DNA from: an uncultured Prevotellaceae bacterium
Lineage (GTDB): Bacteria > Bacteroidota > Bacteroidia > Bacteroidales > Bacteroidaceae
Assembly: GCA_947176895.1 (NCBI GenBank)
Contig: CAMWSK010000013.1
Coordinates: forward strand, 1-62,954
DNA length: 62,954 nt
Direction: 5' to 3'
Shown: one piece after another, positions 1 through 8,883 of the stretch
Position numbering within the stretch: position 1 is the first letter of the stretch
Layout of the letters: every line of letters starts with the position of its first letter
Notes under the pieces: generated by a model
The model's input: the letters and a program-made list of their open reading frames with translations, nothing else
What the model was told of the DNA's origin: nothing
Databases searched by the model: none
Made by a program: the position numbers and the translations under genes

Positions 1-414
1 GACTATGCAAGCTTCATGGCCAACCCCACCAGTTCCTTACGCGGCCGGAACATCCATCGCGATGCGCTGAACGCCTGGAGCGCCACCAACCAAGGCAGCG
101 ACATCCCCCGCTTCCAGTTTGACGACGGCAACGAGAACGCCACGTCCCTGAGCAGCCGCTTCCTGACCAGCGCCAGCTACCTGAGCCTGCAGAACCTGAG
201 CCTGGGCTACACCCTGCCCGCCAAGCTCACCCGCAAGGCCCACATCGACCGCCTGCGCTTCTATGTGAACGCCTCCAACGTGTGGCTGTGGAGCGCACGC
301 CGCGGTATGGACCCCCGCACCGCCCTGCTCACCAGCACCAGCTACGGCTCCACGAACTCCAGCCTCTACAGCACCATACGCACCATCAGCGGCGGCGTGA
401 GCGTAACTTTCTAA
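1..414 (+). CDS. SusC/RagA-type TonB-linked outer membrane protein, C-terminal end (partial)
   Basis: The reading frame is open from the first base, so this is the last ~137 residues of a protein that starts left of the window. It contains the usual end of a SusC-family beta-barrel: a 'YLSLQNLSLGYTLP' strand, a 'LRFYVNASNVWLWS' strand, and a final strand ending in an aromatic residue (SVTF-stop). SusC proteins import oligosaccharides across the outer membrane with TonB energy. A SusD gene follows 22 bp downstream, which is the standard order of a polysaccharide utilisation locus. The family call rests on these barrel-end motifs and the SusD neighbour; substrate cannot be read from this fragment. 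Confidence 0.9.
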   Translation, partial: DYASFMANPTSSLRGRNIHRDALNAWSATNQGSDIPRFQFDDGNENATSLSSRFLTSASYLSLQNLSLGYTLPAKLTRKAHIDRLRFYVNASNVWLWSARRGMDPRTALLTSTSYGSTNSSLYSTIRTISGGVSVTF

Positions 415-436
415 CCCCATTAAGCAAAGAACAAAA

Positions 437-2059
437 ATGAAGAATATATTGAACGGAAAACACTTCGTGGCAGCCTTGGCGCTGGGCTCGCTGAGCCTCG
501 CCGGCTGCATCGAGGAAACGCTGCCCCTGAGCTCCACGGCCACTTCCGACCAGCTCGGAGCCAGCGCCAAGGCCACCGAGGCCTTGTTGGCCGCCCCCAC
601 TGCCTTTATCAACAACTTCGGAACCTACGACTCCGACAGAGCCTATGACTGGGGCTACGGATCGGTCATGCACATACGCGACGTGATGACCGCCGACATG
701 GCCGTTGTCAGCCACGGCTACAACTGGTACACGGCATGGAGCACCAACACCAACCAGGGCGAGCGCTACGTTTATACCGCCTTCATCAGCCAGTATTTCT
801 CCAAGGCCATCCAGACGACCAACAACATCCTGAAGGCCATCGACTTCGAGAAAGCCGGCGACGAGCAGAAAGGCCAGTATGCCGTGGGCAGCGCCTGGCG
901 TGCGTTCTTCTACCTGGACGCCGCACGCATGTACGAGTTCCTGCCCAACGACAAGACATCCGCCAAGACGGAAGAGGGCAACGACATCACCAACCTGACC
1001 ATGCCCATCGTGACCGAGACGACCGGCGAGAAGGAGGCACGCAACAATCCCCGCGCCACCCGCGAGCAGATGTTCAAGTTCATCGAGAACGACCTGAACA
1101 TCGCCGAGCAGAACATCGGCCTCTACTACGACGAGGACGAGGAGGAGAACCGCACAGCCCCCACCCTGGCCAGCATCTATGGCCTGAAGGCCCGCCTGTA
1201 TATGTGGGTGGAGGACTATGAGCAGGCTGCCGCCTATGCCCGCAAGGCCATCGCACTGGGCAAGAACGAGCCCATGACCGAGAACGAGTGCCTGAACACC
1301 GCCACCGGATTCAACACCGGCGTGAGCAGCTGGATGCTCTACAGCCAGCTGACCCCCGAGGACCGCACGGTGACCAGCGGTATCCTGAACTGGACCAGCT
1401 GGATGAGCAACGAGACCAGCTACGGCTACTCCTGCGCCGGCCCCTTCGTGATGATTGCCAGCGACCTGTATGACAAGATTCCCACGGACGACTTCCGCAA
1501 GCTCTGGTTCAAGGCTCCCGCCACCAGCCCCCTGGCCGGCACCGAGCCCATCGTGCGCCGCGACCTCTACAACGCCATGCCCACCTACAGCAGCCTGAAG
1601 TTCCGTCCCGGCGAAGGCAATCCCGACGACTACAAGGTGGGCAGCGTGACCGCCTTCCCCCTGATGCGCATCGAGGAGATGTACTTCATCGAGGCCGAGG
1701 CCAAGGCACACGCAAGCGCAGCCGAGGGCAAAAGCCTGCTGGAAAGTTTCGTCAAGAGCTATCGCAACCCCTCCTACAGCTGCAAGGCCAATGCCCAGGA
1801 GGACGTGATCCGCGAGATCATCACCCAGAAGAGCATCGAGTTCTTCGGCGAGGGCATCAGCTTCTTCGACATCAAGCGTCTGGACTATAGCGTGGACCGC
1901 ACCCTGAGCAAGAACGTGGACCCCAGCGAGCGCTTCAAGACCGAAGGCCGCCCCGCATGGATGAACTTCTGCTTGCTGTACACCGAGCGCATCAACAACA
2001 AGGGTATCGACGGCTATCAGAACCCCGACCCCAGCGGCGTCTACACCCCCGTGGAATAA
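437..2059 (+). CDS. SusD/RagB-family surface glycan-binding lipoprotein
   Basis: This 540-residue protein has a lipoprotein signal peptide (lipobox LAGC near residue 24) and the overall length and motifs of SusD proteins: an N-terminal helical part beginning after the lipobox, 'AWRAFFYLDAARMYEF' (helical TPR-like segment), 'YGLKARLYMWVEDYEQAAAYA', and a C-terminal part with 'PLMRIEEMYFIEAEAKA' and 'FGEGISFFDIKRL'. SusD caps the SusC barrel and hands over glycans. It lies 22 bp after the SusC end and 42 bp before a third lipoprotein gene, so the three are probably one transcript. Confidence 0.95.
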   Translation: MKNILNGKHFVAALALGSLSLAGCIEETLPLSSTATSDQLGASAKATEALLAAPTAFINNFGTYDSDRAYDWGYGSVMHIRDVMTADMAVVSHGYNWYTAWSTNTNQGERYVYTAFISQYFSKAIQTTNNILKAIDFEKAGDEQKGQYAVGSAWRAFFYLDAARMYEFLPNDKTSAKTEEGNDITNLTMPIVTETTGEKEARNNPRATREQMFKFIENDLNIAEQNIGLYYDEDEEENRTAPTLASIYGLKARLYMWVEDYEQAAAYARKAIALGKNEPMTENECLNTATGFNTGVSSWMLYSQLTPEDRTVTSGILNWTSWMSNETSYGYSCAGPFVMIASDLYDKIPTDDFRKLWFKAPATSPLAGTEPIVRRDLYNAMPTYSSLKFRPGEGNPDDYKVGSVTAFPLMRIEEMYFIEAEAKAHASAAEGKSLLESFVKSYRNPSYSCKANAQEDVIREIITQKSIEFFGEGISFFDIKRLDYSVDRTLSKNVDPSERFKTEGRPAWMNFCLLYTERINNKGIDGYQNPDPSGVYTPVE

Positions 2060-2101
2060 TCAAAAAACAGTATCAATTCATCAATATAGACAACAGAGAC
2101 G

Positions 2102-4036
2102 ATGAAACTTAGCAATAAATTCGCAATGTTTGCCCTTGCAGGTCTGGCCGCCACCGCCTGCACGGACAACTACGACTGGACTCCCGGCGGCGATGACACC
2201 GTCATTGCCGGCGACAGCGTCCAGAGCGTAAGCTTCGAGCAAAACGCGCTCACCCTGGAGAAGGACCCCGTGGAGGAGACCACCGTCACCGTGCGCATGG
2301 CACGCAAGCACGCGGCCACCGCCGACACGGTGCCCGTGGAAATCCTCACCAACACCGACAGCGTGTTCACCATCGGCAAATGTGTGTTCGCTGACGGAGA
2401 GTCCGTGGCCACCCTGGAAATCAACTATCCCACAGCCGAGGTGGGCAAGACCTACACCCTGGAGCTGGCCGTGACCGACAGCCGCTACGCAAGCGCCTAC
2501 GACAGCAAGAACACCTTCAGCCTGAAGGTTACCCGCGTGAAATGGGTCACCCTGGAGGGCAAGGGCCACATCGAGGAGGACCTCCTGTTCGGAACAAAGA
2601 ATCCCGAGGTGGAGATTCAAATGCGCGACGACGACCACACCCAGTTCCGCATCTGGCACGCCTTCCACGGCCTGCTGGTGGAGGCCACGGGCGGCGCCCT
2701 CTATCCCTTCGAGAAGTTCAACATCTTCAGCGACGAGGCAAGCGAGTACCTCAGCTTCCGCATCCTGAAGAACGGCGAGGAGTTCCGCGGCAACACCATT
2801 GCCTCCGACAACCTGGTGTACTTCAACAACTTCAACTGCGGCTACTACAACAGCAGCTACGGCGAGGACCACTTCCTGCTGCATCCCAGCGCCTTCAACG
2901 GAAACCTGGCCAAGCAGGACATGTGGCAGAAGAACGCCGTGCTCGCATGGCAGGAGAACGGTCTGCCCGGCAAGGTCCAGCTTGCCCCCTACATGTACCT
3001 CTTTGGCGTAGGTGGCGGATGGGACCATACCCAGGACGACAACCAAGTGGTCATCTTCTTCCCCGGCTACAAGGATCCCGTGACCGCCAAGATGGAGGAG
3101 GACTTCGACTGGGAAGAGGTGTTCACCGGCAACTTCACCAGCAACCAGCTGGCCGCCTCCGGCAGCGCAAGCCTCTACAAGGGCACATGCACCCTGACGA
3201 CCGATGCCGCCGACAGCGTGTTCCGGGCCGATTACGGCACAGCCTACGCCATCTCCGACCCCTATGCCGAGGGCTATCCCCTCTACTTCGCCGTGGATGA
3301 CGACGGCAACATCCTGGTGCCCGAAGACGTGACAATCCAGCCCACCGGTATCGTGGCCATGGGCGACAGCGTGTTCGCCACCATCAACGGCAACAAGAGC
3401 TCGTTCACCGACAAGGTGATCACCCTCAACATCACCTTCACCAACAAGGACGGCAGCCTGGAGTACGGCACCGCTGACGAGGTGCTCTCCAACATCACCT
3501 ACACCACCGTGGGCACCGCCGACTGGGCCTATATCTTCCTGGGCAACGAGGACGGCTCCGCCTACCTGGACGAAGGTCTGGAACTGCAGCAGCGCGACGA
3601 CAGACCCGGCACCTACCAGATTCTGCATGCCCTGAACGATGTGACCATCCAGTTCACCATCAACGAGGACAATACGGTGACCTTCCCCCAGCAGGAAATC
3701 GGCATGGATTACCAGCCCGGCACTCCCCTCTATGTGACGGACATCTATTCGCTGAACAATACATACGATCCCTGCGTTTACGATCCCGAGACAACGACCA
3801 TCAACGCGCTCCTGTTCTATAACATCGGCGGCGGCCAGGGATTCAGTCCCATGCCCGAGACCATCAAGCTGAACTTCAGCGAGCAGCCCGCCCGGAGCGC
3901 CAAGGCCAAGAAGGTGAAGACGGTGGCTGCCGGCAAGAAGGTGAGCACCTTTGCACAGAACGTCCGCTCTCCCTGGGCCGGCTACAAGAAGGTTGACACC
4001 CGCAAGAAGAATTTCGAACCTGCAGTGCTGAGATAA
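2102..4036 (+). CDS. Surface lipoprotein of the SusC/SusD locus, function unassigned
   Basis: The 644-residue product has a lipoprotein signal peptide with the cysteine in 'LAATACTDN' (about residue 20). Residues ~40-150 resemble a Calx-beta/Ig-like strand-rich domain ('VTVRMARK', 'YTLELAVTDSRYAS'). The remainder is acidic, aromatic-rich and beta-rich with no catalytic motif that I recognise. The last ~45 residues are strongly basic (several Lys/Arg clusters), which is unusual for this class. Position three in the SusCD operon is where surface glycan-binding proteins (SusE/F-like) or unknown lipoproteins usually sit, so a glycan-binding role is an inference from position. Downstream is a strong terminator. 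Confidence 0.75.
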   Translation: MKLSNKFAMFALAGLAATACTDNYDWTPGGDDTVIAGDSVQSVSFEQNALTLEKDPVEETTVTVRMARKHAATADTVPVEILTNTDSVFTIGKCVFADGESVATLEINYPTAEVGKTYTLELAVTDSRYASAYDSKNTFSLKVTRVKWVTLEGKGHIEEDLLFGTKNPEVEIQMRDDDHTQFRIWHAFHGLLVEATGGALYPFEKFNIFSDEASEYLSFRILKNGEEFRGNTIASDNLVYFNNFNCGYYNSSYGEDHFLLHPSAFNGNLAKQDMWQKNAVLAWQENGLPGKVQLAPYMYLFGVGGGWDHTQDDNQVVIFFPGYKDPVTAKMEEDFDWEEVFTGNFTSNQLAASGSASLYKGTCTLTTDAADSVFRADYGTAYAISDPYAEGYPLYFAVDDDGNILVPEDVTIQPTGIVAMGDSVFATINGNKSSFTDKVITLNITFTNKDGSLEYGTADEVLSNITYTTVGTADWAYIFLGNEDGSAYLDEGLELQQRDDRPGTYQILHALNDVTIQFTINEDNTVTFPQQEIGMDYQPGTPLYVTDIYSLNNTYDPCVYDPETTTINALLFYNIGGGQGFSPMPETIKLNFSEQPARSAKAKKVKTVAAGKKVSTFAQNVRSPWAGYKKVDTRKKNFEPAVLR

Positions 4037-4064
4037 CCCGCCCCGACAAGGCAGACAGAAATAT

Positions 4065-4104
4065 AAAGCAGAGGCTGTGACAAAGATGTCACAGCCTCTG
4101 CTTT
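4065..4104. terminator. Bidirectional terminator hairpin
   Basis: A perfect 18-bp inverted repeat (4065-4082 and 4087-4104) with a 4-nt AAGA loop; each arm ends in AAA/TTT so both directions have a short U tract. It sits between the 3' ends of the convergent SusCD operon and the FHA island. The stem core GAGGCTGTGACA belongs to a hairpin family also seen at 4822-4866 and 53008-53072. Confidence 0.9.
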
Positions 4105-4127
4105 ATTGACAGGCACGCCCTAAAATT

Positions 4128-4802
4128 TCATCGAAACATAAACGGATTCAAGATACCCGCATTACCGAATTTCAGATACAAGAAAAATGCGGCCACAACA
4201 AACAGGCAACAACCCGCTATCCACTTTCCAATCTCTGCCGCCTCTTCATCCTTATATTCCTTTTCGCAAGCGACAGCACCAAGGATATATGCCAACACGT
4301 TCAGACCGACGGACACAAAGATATATGCCTGCGTGTCGCCCAAAAAGGCAAACAACCCCCAATTCATAATCTTTACGGCACAATAGATAAGCAGGCCGGC
4401 CCCTGCAATACTCAAGATGAGGGCCACGGTGCCTAATCCCGATGGCCGGACGCCGGACGCCGGGACTATGTCCGGCGAGGAAGGACTGTCTGGACAGCCT
4501 CCCCTCTCATAGGGCATTGCATCAACAACAGGCTCACAAACGGTTGTCTCCTCGGCAGGTGTAAAGAAATAGGTTTGCCATGGCAAAGTGGTGTTACCTA
4601 TTCTCACGACATCGGTTCGCCTTAGCGTGACATGCCCGCGCACCTTCATGCCATTGACATACGTACCGTTTTTCGAGTTCAGGTCAACCAATCCGAACTC
4701 TCCGTTATCTTCCTGTAAGAACTGACAATGCGTTCTGGATACCAGCATATCACCAACACGGATATCGTTGCCGGAACTGCGGCCAACTGTAATGATTTTC
4801 AT
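4128..4802 (-). CDS. FHA-domain membrane protein
   Basis: The 224-residue product starts with an FHA domain (residues ~1-95) carrying all phosphothreonine-binding landmarks: GR at 8-9, S-R-T-H near 23-26, and NGTYVNG near 45. After a Pro/Ser-rich linker come three hydrophobic helices (about 121-143, 155-178 and 190-212). The FHA domain would face the cytoplasm and read phosphothreonine made by the kinases of the same cluster. Its N-terminus (MKIITVGRS) matches that of the FHA protein at 10187-11191 (MRVITVGRS), so the two are paralogues. It is the last gene of the minus-strand island, 81 bp after the previous gene, with a hairpin in between. Confidence 0.88.
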   Translation of the reverse strand: MKIITVGRSSGNDIRVGDMLVSRTHCQFLQEDNGEFGLVDLNSKNGTYVNGMKVRGHVTLRRTDVVRIGNTTLPWQTYFFTPAEETTVCEPVVDAMPYERGGCPDSPSSPDIVPASGVRPSGLGTVALILSIAGAGLLIYCAVKIMNWGLFAFLGDTQAYIFVSVGLNVLAYILGAVACEKEYKDEEAAEIGKWIAGCCLFVVAAFFLYLKFGNAGILNPFMFR

Positions 4803-4821
4803 AAGCGTTCCATGATAACAG

Positions 4822-4866
4822 GGGGCTGTGTCGAAACAAGCACATGCTTCATTACGACACAGCCCC
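4822..4866 (-). repeat. Intercistronic hairpin, 12-bp perfect stem
   Basis: GGGGCTGTGTCG at 4822-4833 is the exact reverse complement of 4855-4866, with a 21-nt loop. There is no U tract on the minus strand after it, so it is more likely a transcript-processing or stability element than a terminator. Stem core is like those at 4065-4104 and 53008-53072. Confidence 0.7.
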
Positions 4867-4883
4867 GCACCATACTTCCAATA

Positions 4884-6287
4884 TTAGCGAATTACCGTGC
4901 TGTTAGGTACAACCTCTATCTTCTCGATGACATAGGATTCCTTTACGGCATCGTATGTCAGATAGATCTTCTTTTTCGTGTAATCACTGTACGTGTCACT
5001 CTGATACTCCTGGTCCACGACGTAGATCAAAGTGTTCAAATTGGCATCCATCTTGTCCAAATGGATGTTATCCATATTCAATGAAGAGCCCTTTAGCAAC
5101 GACAAATACTTCTTTGCAGACTCCTTCTTTGTCTTCTCAGATCCATGCCGGGGCAGATGGGACACCTGAACGCTGTTTTCTGCGGTGCTGAACATATTCT
5201 CGATATGTGCTTTTTGTTCCGCATCACCTGAAGACACATACACGGAAAGCCGTTCGGCAAACTCCTGAATAAATGTATCCGCTCTTCTTCTACGTTCCAG
5301 TTTAATAGAATCGGTGACAGGCTGCGTATTTTTTTCGTTTACGCACTTGTAGGACTTCAAAGAAATCTTCGCTTTTTTAAGCGTCTCGTCTACAGACACG
5401 ACAAACGTAGGCGCAATCGTAACCTCTTTGTAAGGATTAACCTTCACCGGGATTACCGGGACGTCAGCTACCGTAAAATTCCGGCTTTCAGGCAGACTCA
5501 TCTTAATCTCACGAAAAGAGACATTCATCGCCTCGACAACAGATCCGGGTTGCTCTACATATTGGTCGATAGTCTGTGGAAGATTGGCATACCACTCCTG
5601 TATTGCCTCTTTCGCCGCAGTCCGCATGTCCTCTCTCTCAGTTGTGAGATATGCGATTTTCTCGGGAACAGAAGAAACGAAGACCGGAGCCCCGTCTCTC
5701 TCATACTCATAGCCGACGACCACCTTCCGCGGTTTTTTCTTGCCTTCGACCTTTCTTTTTTCCTTTTTCTCCACAGCCTTGACCTTGAGCTCCCAATTGA
5801 ATGTGACAGCATACCTGGCATCACTGGCCTTGTCATTCGTCACCGTATGCGTTTCGAACCTCACCGGAACAACGATGGTGGTCGAATCCGTCCGGCCTCG
5901 CTTTTTGCCCGATGTCTCTTTCTTGTAATCAATGCCGCCGGTTTGGATTATTTCATAAACCAGATCCGCACCGGCCTCCTTCTTTGTCAACGCATCGAAG
6001 ACCTTCTCCAACGTACTCGGTTTCAACTTCAGGACGGACTCCGCCAGTTCCTCCTGATACAGGAACTGCTTCGATTTTTTCATCTCCTTGTTGTTGAACT
6101 TGAACTTAGGCTTACTCTTTCTGTCCTTCAAATGGCGCTTCATGTTGTCCAGGTCCACCTTCTGCTTGTCCAGGACAACCGTTTTCGCCAGTTCTTTCGG
6201 ATTGGCATACTTGTTTTCACTCGTTTGGGAAAATCCCGCCACACCGATAGCCAGCATCAGTGAGGTTGTAAACACTTTTCTGTCCAT
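4884..6287 (-). CDS. Secreted protein of unknown function in the FHA/kinase island
   Basis: The 467-residue product has a signal peptide (cleavage probably after 'GVAGFSQ', about residue 21; no lipobox cysteine). It is rich in Lys/Glu, with two very basic stretches (residues ~50-75 and ~180-200) and alternating charged beta/helical segments; no cysteine-rich motif and no enzymatic motif is recognisable. It lies 29 bp after the kinase-SUMF1 gene on the same strand, so it is probably co-transcribed and could be the periplasmic partner or ligand of the membrane-spanning components. Function cannot be assigned from sequence. Confidence 0.8.
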   Translation of the reverse strand: MDRKVFTTSLMLAIGVAGFSQTSENKYANPKELAKTVVLDKQKVDLDNMKRHLKDRKSKPKFKFNNKEMKKSKQFLYQEELAESVLKLKPSTLEKVFDALTKKEAGADLVYEIIQTGGIDYKKETSGKKRGRTDSTTIVVPVRFETHTVTNDKASDARYAVTFNWELKVKAVEKKEKRKVEGKKKPRKVVVGYEYERDGAPVFVSSVPEKIAYLTTEREDMRTAAKEAIQEWYANLPQTIDQYVEQPGSVVEAMNVSFREIKMSLPESRNFTVADVPVIPVKVNPYKEVTIAPTFVVSVDETLKKAKISLKSYKCVNEKNTQPVTDSIKLERRRRADTFIQEFAERLSVYVSSGDAEQKAHIENMFSTAENSVQVSHLPRHGSEKTKKESAKKYLSLLKGSSLNMDNIHLDKMDANLNTLIYVVDQEYQSDTYSDYTKKKIYLTYDAVKESYVIEKIEVVPNSTVIR

Positions 6288-6316
6288 GTTTAAAAAATTA
6301 ATGGTTAATACTATAT

Positions 6317-8044
6317 TTAGTTTATTACAAGTCTGAATCCCACATCGGGCCGGGCCAGGCTTGACGCATCCCGGTAATGCACCGTGATGTTTTCCGCGTC
6401 ATTGTCTTTAAAACTCCCCCCCCTGACCACATGATATTCATCTTTCCTGTCATTATTTCTCGGGTCCACGCTATTCTCAGATGATGCATAGAAATCCTCA
6501 TTGTAATAGTCCGCACACCATTCGGCGACATTGCCGCTCATATGATATATGCCAAGCTCATTTACCGAAAAATCGAACATTATGTTCATGGGGGATTCCT
6601 CGTTGTAGCAAATCGCATGTGGATATTCCGATCCTGCATAAACCGTGTTTCTGCTTTTCACGCCCCCACGTGCAGCATATTCCCATTGGGCCTCTGTCGG
6701 CAGTGAAAAGTTCTTTCCGGTCTTGGCGTTCAGACGACTAATAAACAGTTGCACATCCTCGAAGCTGACATTTTCGACCGGCAGGCTGTCCCGGTTCTCA
6801 TCCGGTTGGAATGCAGAGGGGTTATTCCCCATAACCGTCTCCCACAACCCCTGAGACACCTCAAACTGCCCTATATAAAAATCGTTGAGCGTCACCGTAT
6901 GAGGCATACAATCTTTCTCCTCCGTCTTATCTGTGCCCATGACAAACGTGCCGCCCTCAACCTTAACCATCGGATAGACATTCATGCCGGTAAAATCATA
7001 GGTCTGATATTCGGCCTCGGAGGGGGCCTCCTCAGGAATCGTCTTCAGCCGGAAAACCAGATACCCTGTCAAGAAGACAATGAGACATCCGGCAACAGCA
7101 AGCACCCGCCATAACTTTCTGTGAGAGACTGCCGGGCCGATGGTTTCATCGACCAGCACCGAGGGACGCACGTTGCGCAGGTCGTCCATAAACTCCCGCA
7201 CCGTCTGATGCCGGTTCTCGGCCTTAAGCTGCATCGCCTTCAGAATGGTCCGGTTGGCCTCATCCGGAATGTCCGGAGCCAACTCCTTCGGAGCAGCCAG
7301 CGGCTCCGTCAGGCGTGCAGCCGCCTCAAGCGGGACGTGGCCGGTGAGCACAAAATACATGGTCGCCCCGATGGCATATATGTCCGTGTATGAACCCTTC
7401 CTGCTATTAGCCGTGTATTGCTCCGTGGGCGCATACCCGTGAGTGAGCATGGATGTGTGAACCTGAGTCTTGTCCTGCTCAAATTCCCGTGCAGAGCCGA
7501 AATCTATCAACACGGCCTTATAATCATCCGTAATCATGATATTGTCCGGCTTGATGTCACGATGCAGGATATGATGGTCGTGGATATAGTCCACGGCATT
7601 CGTCACCTGTGCCATGTAATTGACGGCCACGGGATAGGGCTGTCGCCCCTCGGTAGCGACAATGCTTTGCAGGCTCCTGCCCTCGATAAAGGCCATCACC
7701 ATATAGGAGGTGCCGTTCTCGTCGAAGACATCCATCACCTCCACAATATTGGGATGATGCAACGCGGCCAGCATCTTGGCTTCCTTCACAAACGCCTGCC
7801 TGTACTTCTCGAACAGCTTTTCGCCTTCACCCTGCACACAAACGGTCCGGGCATGGGTCGCACGCACGCATTTCCCGGCGGGGAAATATTCCTTGATGCA
7901 GACGGTCCTGCCCAATCCGCTTTGCAACGCCTTGTAGGTTATGCCGAAACCGCCCTCGCCGATTTTCTTTTCGATAACATATTTGCCGGCACACAAGACG
8001 GTGCCCGGCTGCAGTTCCTTGTAAGTTTGAATGTTGGCTTCCAT
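6317..8044 (-). CDS. Hanks-type Ser/Thr kinase fused through a TM helix to an FGE/SUMF1-like domain
   Basis: Residues ~18-285 are a complete eukaryote-like kinase: glycine loop GEGGFG, lysine in 'TVCIKEYFPAG', catalytic loop HRDIKPDNIM, DFG followed by an activation segment with 'APTEQY', and 'DIYAIGATMYFVLTG'. A hydrophobic helix follows (~308-332), then residues ~350-575 form a formylglycine-generating-enzyme/SUMF1 fold ('GGTFVMGTDK', 'PVENVSFEDVQLFISRLN', 'LPTEAQWEYAARGG', 'SGNVAEWCADYY', 'VVRGGSFKD'). The order predicts a cytoplasmic kinase with an extracytoplasmic sensor- or lectin-like domain. In bacterial kinase fusions this fold is usually not a sulfatase activator. The gene ends 29 bp before the secreted-protein gene and starts 2 bp after the second kinase. 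Confidence 0.93.
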   Translation of the reverse strand: MEANIQTYKELQPGTVLCAGKYVIEKKIGEGGFGITYKALQSGLGRTVCIKEYFPAGKCVRATHARTVCVQGEGEKLFEKYRQAFVKEAKMLAALHHPNIVEVMDVFDENGTSYMVMAFIEGRSLQSIVATEGRQPYPVAVNYMAQVTNAVDYIHDHHILHRDIKPDNIMITDDYKAVLIDFGSAREFEQDKTQVHTSMLTHGYAPTEQYTANSRKGSYTDIYAIGATMYFVLTGHVPLEAAARLTEPLAAPKELAPDIPDEANRTILKAMQLKAENRHQTVREFMDDLRNVRPSVLVDETIGPAVSHRKLWRVLAVAGCLIVFLTGYLVFRLKTIPEEAPSEAEYQTYDFTGMNVYPMVKVEGGTFVMGTDKTEEKDCMPHTVTLNDFYIGQFEVSQGLWETVMGNNPSAFQPDENRDSLPVENVSFEDVQLFISRLNAKTGKNFSLPTEAQWEYAARGGVKSRNTVYAGSEYPHAICYNEESPMNIMFDFSVNELGIYHMSGNVAEWCADYYNEDFYASSENSVDPRNNDRKDEYHVVRGGSFKDNDAENITVHYRDASSLARPDVGFRLVIN

Positions 8045-8046
8045 TG

Positions 8047-8883
8047 CTATTCCGTTAATCCGTGTCTGGCCATATAGTCGCGGATGGCCTTTTCAAATTC
8101 CTCGCATGAGCGGTACCTCTGTGCCGGTTCTTTGGCCAGCGCACGCTCCACGACAGCCTGCAAACCGGCATTAAGGGGTGGATAGTAATCACTCATCCGG
8201 GGCGTTGGCTCGCTTTTGATCTTCCGGCGTATCTCGCTTGCATTGCGGCCGGTGAACGGAACCGTTCCGGTAAGCATCTCAAACAGCACGACGCCCAAGG
8301 CAAAGATGTCGGTATAAGGACCGCATTGCCCCTTCTCGGATTGCTCCGGAGGCATGTATGCGGGCGTGCCGAATCCGGTACTGTTGACGGCATCGCTCAT
8401 CCGGGACGCTATGCCGAGGTCGATCAGCTTGATTTTCCCGTCCGGCTGTATCATGACGTTGTTGGACTTGATGTCCAAATGCAGGATGCCATGGCGGTGG
8501 AGATAAGCGACCGTATCCAGGATTTCGAGAAACATGGGCAAAGCCTTCCGCTCCGGGATAAGCCCGATTTCCGTGTAGATATATTGCTCCAGATTTTCCC
8601 CCCGCACAAACTCCATCACGATATACAGCTGCTCACGCTCGTGCATGTCAATAAAATCCACCAGCCTGGGGATATTGGGATGCTGCATATACAGGTACAA
8701 TTGGGTTTCAACCTTCATGAACTTCTCGCGGATGACCTGATTCTTAAAATGCCGTATCTTCAGCTCCTTGACGGCCACGGGGAAGCCGCTGCGCAGGTCT
8801 ATTCCCCAATAGACCCTTGCAGTTCCGCCTTCCGCCACCAGGTGGCCGATATGGTACAACGGTATCTTAGGTAATTCACTCAT
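8047..8883 (-). CDS. Hanks-type Ser/Thr kinase, soluble, non-HRD type
   Basis: The 278-residue product is essentially one kinase domain (~10-270) with no membrane helix. The glycine loop is degenerate (AEGGTAR), the ATP lysine is in VAVKELK, the alpha-C glutamate is in 'EKFMKVETQL', and APE is present as 'MPPEQ'. The catalytic loop is HLDIKSNNVM instead of HRDIKxxN, and the DFG motif is DLG; both changes are tolerated in some active kinases, the former giving a 'non-RD' enzyme not needing activation-loop phosphorylation in the same way. It overlaps the end of the PP2C gene by 8 bp, implying translational coupling of kinase and phosphatase. Confidence 0.93.
   Translation of the reverse strand: MSELPKIPLYHIGHLVAEGGTARVYWGIDLRSGFPVAVKELKIRHFKNQVIREKFMKVETQLYLYMQHPNIPRLVDFIDMHEREQLYIVMEFVRGENLEQYIYTEIGLIPERKALPMFLEILDTVAYLHRHGILHLDIKSNNVMIQPDGKIKLIDLGIASRMSDAVNSTGFGTPAYMPPEQSEKGQCGPYTDIFALGVVLFEMLTGTVPFTGRNASEIRRKIKSEPTPRMSDYYPPLNAGLQAVVERALAKEPAQRYRSCEEFEKAIRDYMARHGLTE

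Noticed and set aside
1..414. Complete 132-residue protein starting at 16
   Set aside because: The frame is open to the window edge and the sequence is only the SusC barrel end, so it is a partial gene.
2081..3628. 515-residue antisense ORF over the third SusCD-locus gene
   Set aside because: Long antisense frames arise from the GC-rich codon usage; composition is Val/Gly/His-rich and without domains, and the sense protein has a lipoprotein signal. The same applies to antisense frames over leu, mre and M60 genes.
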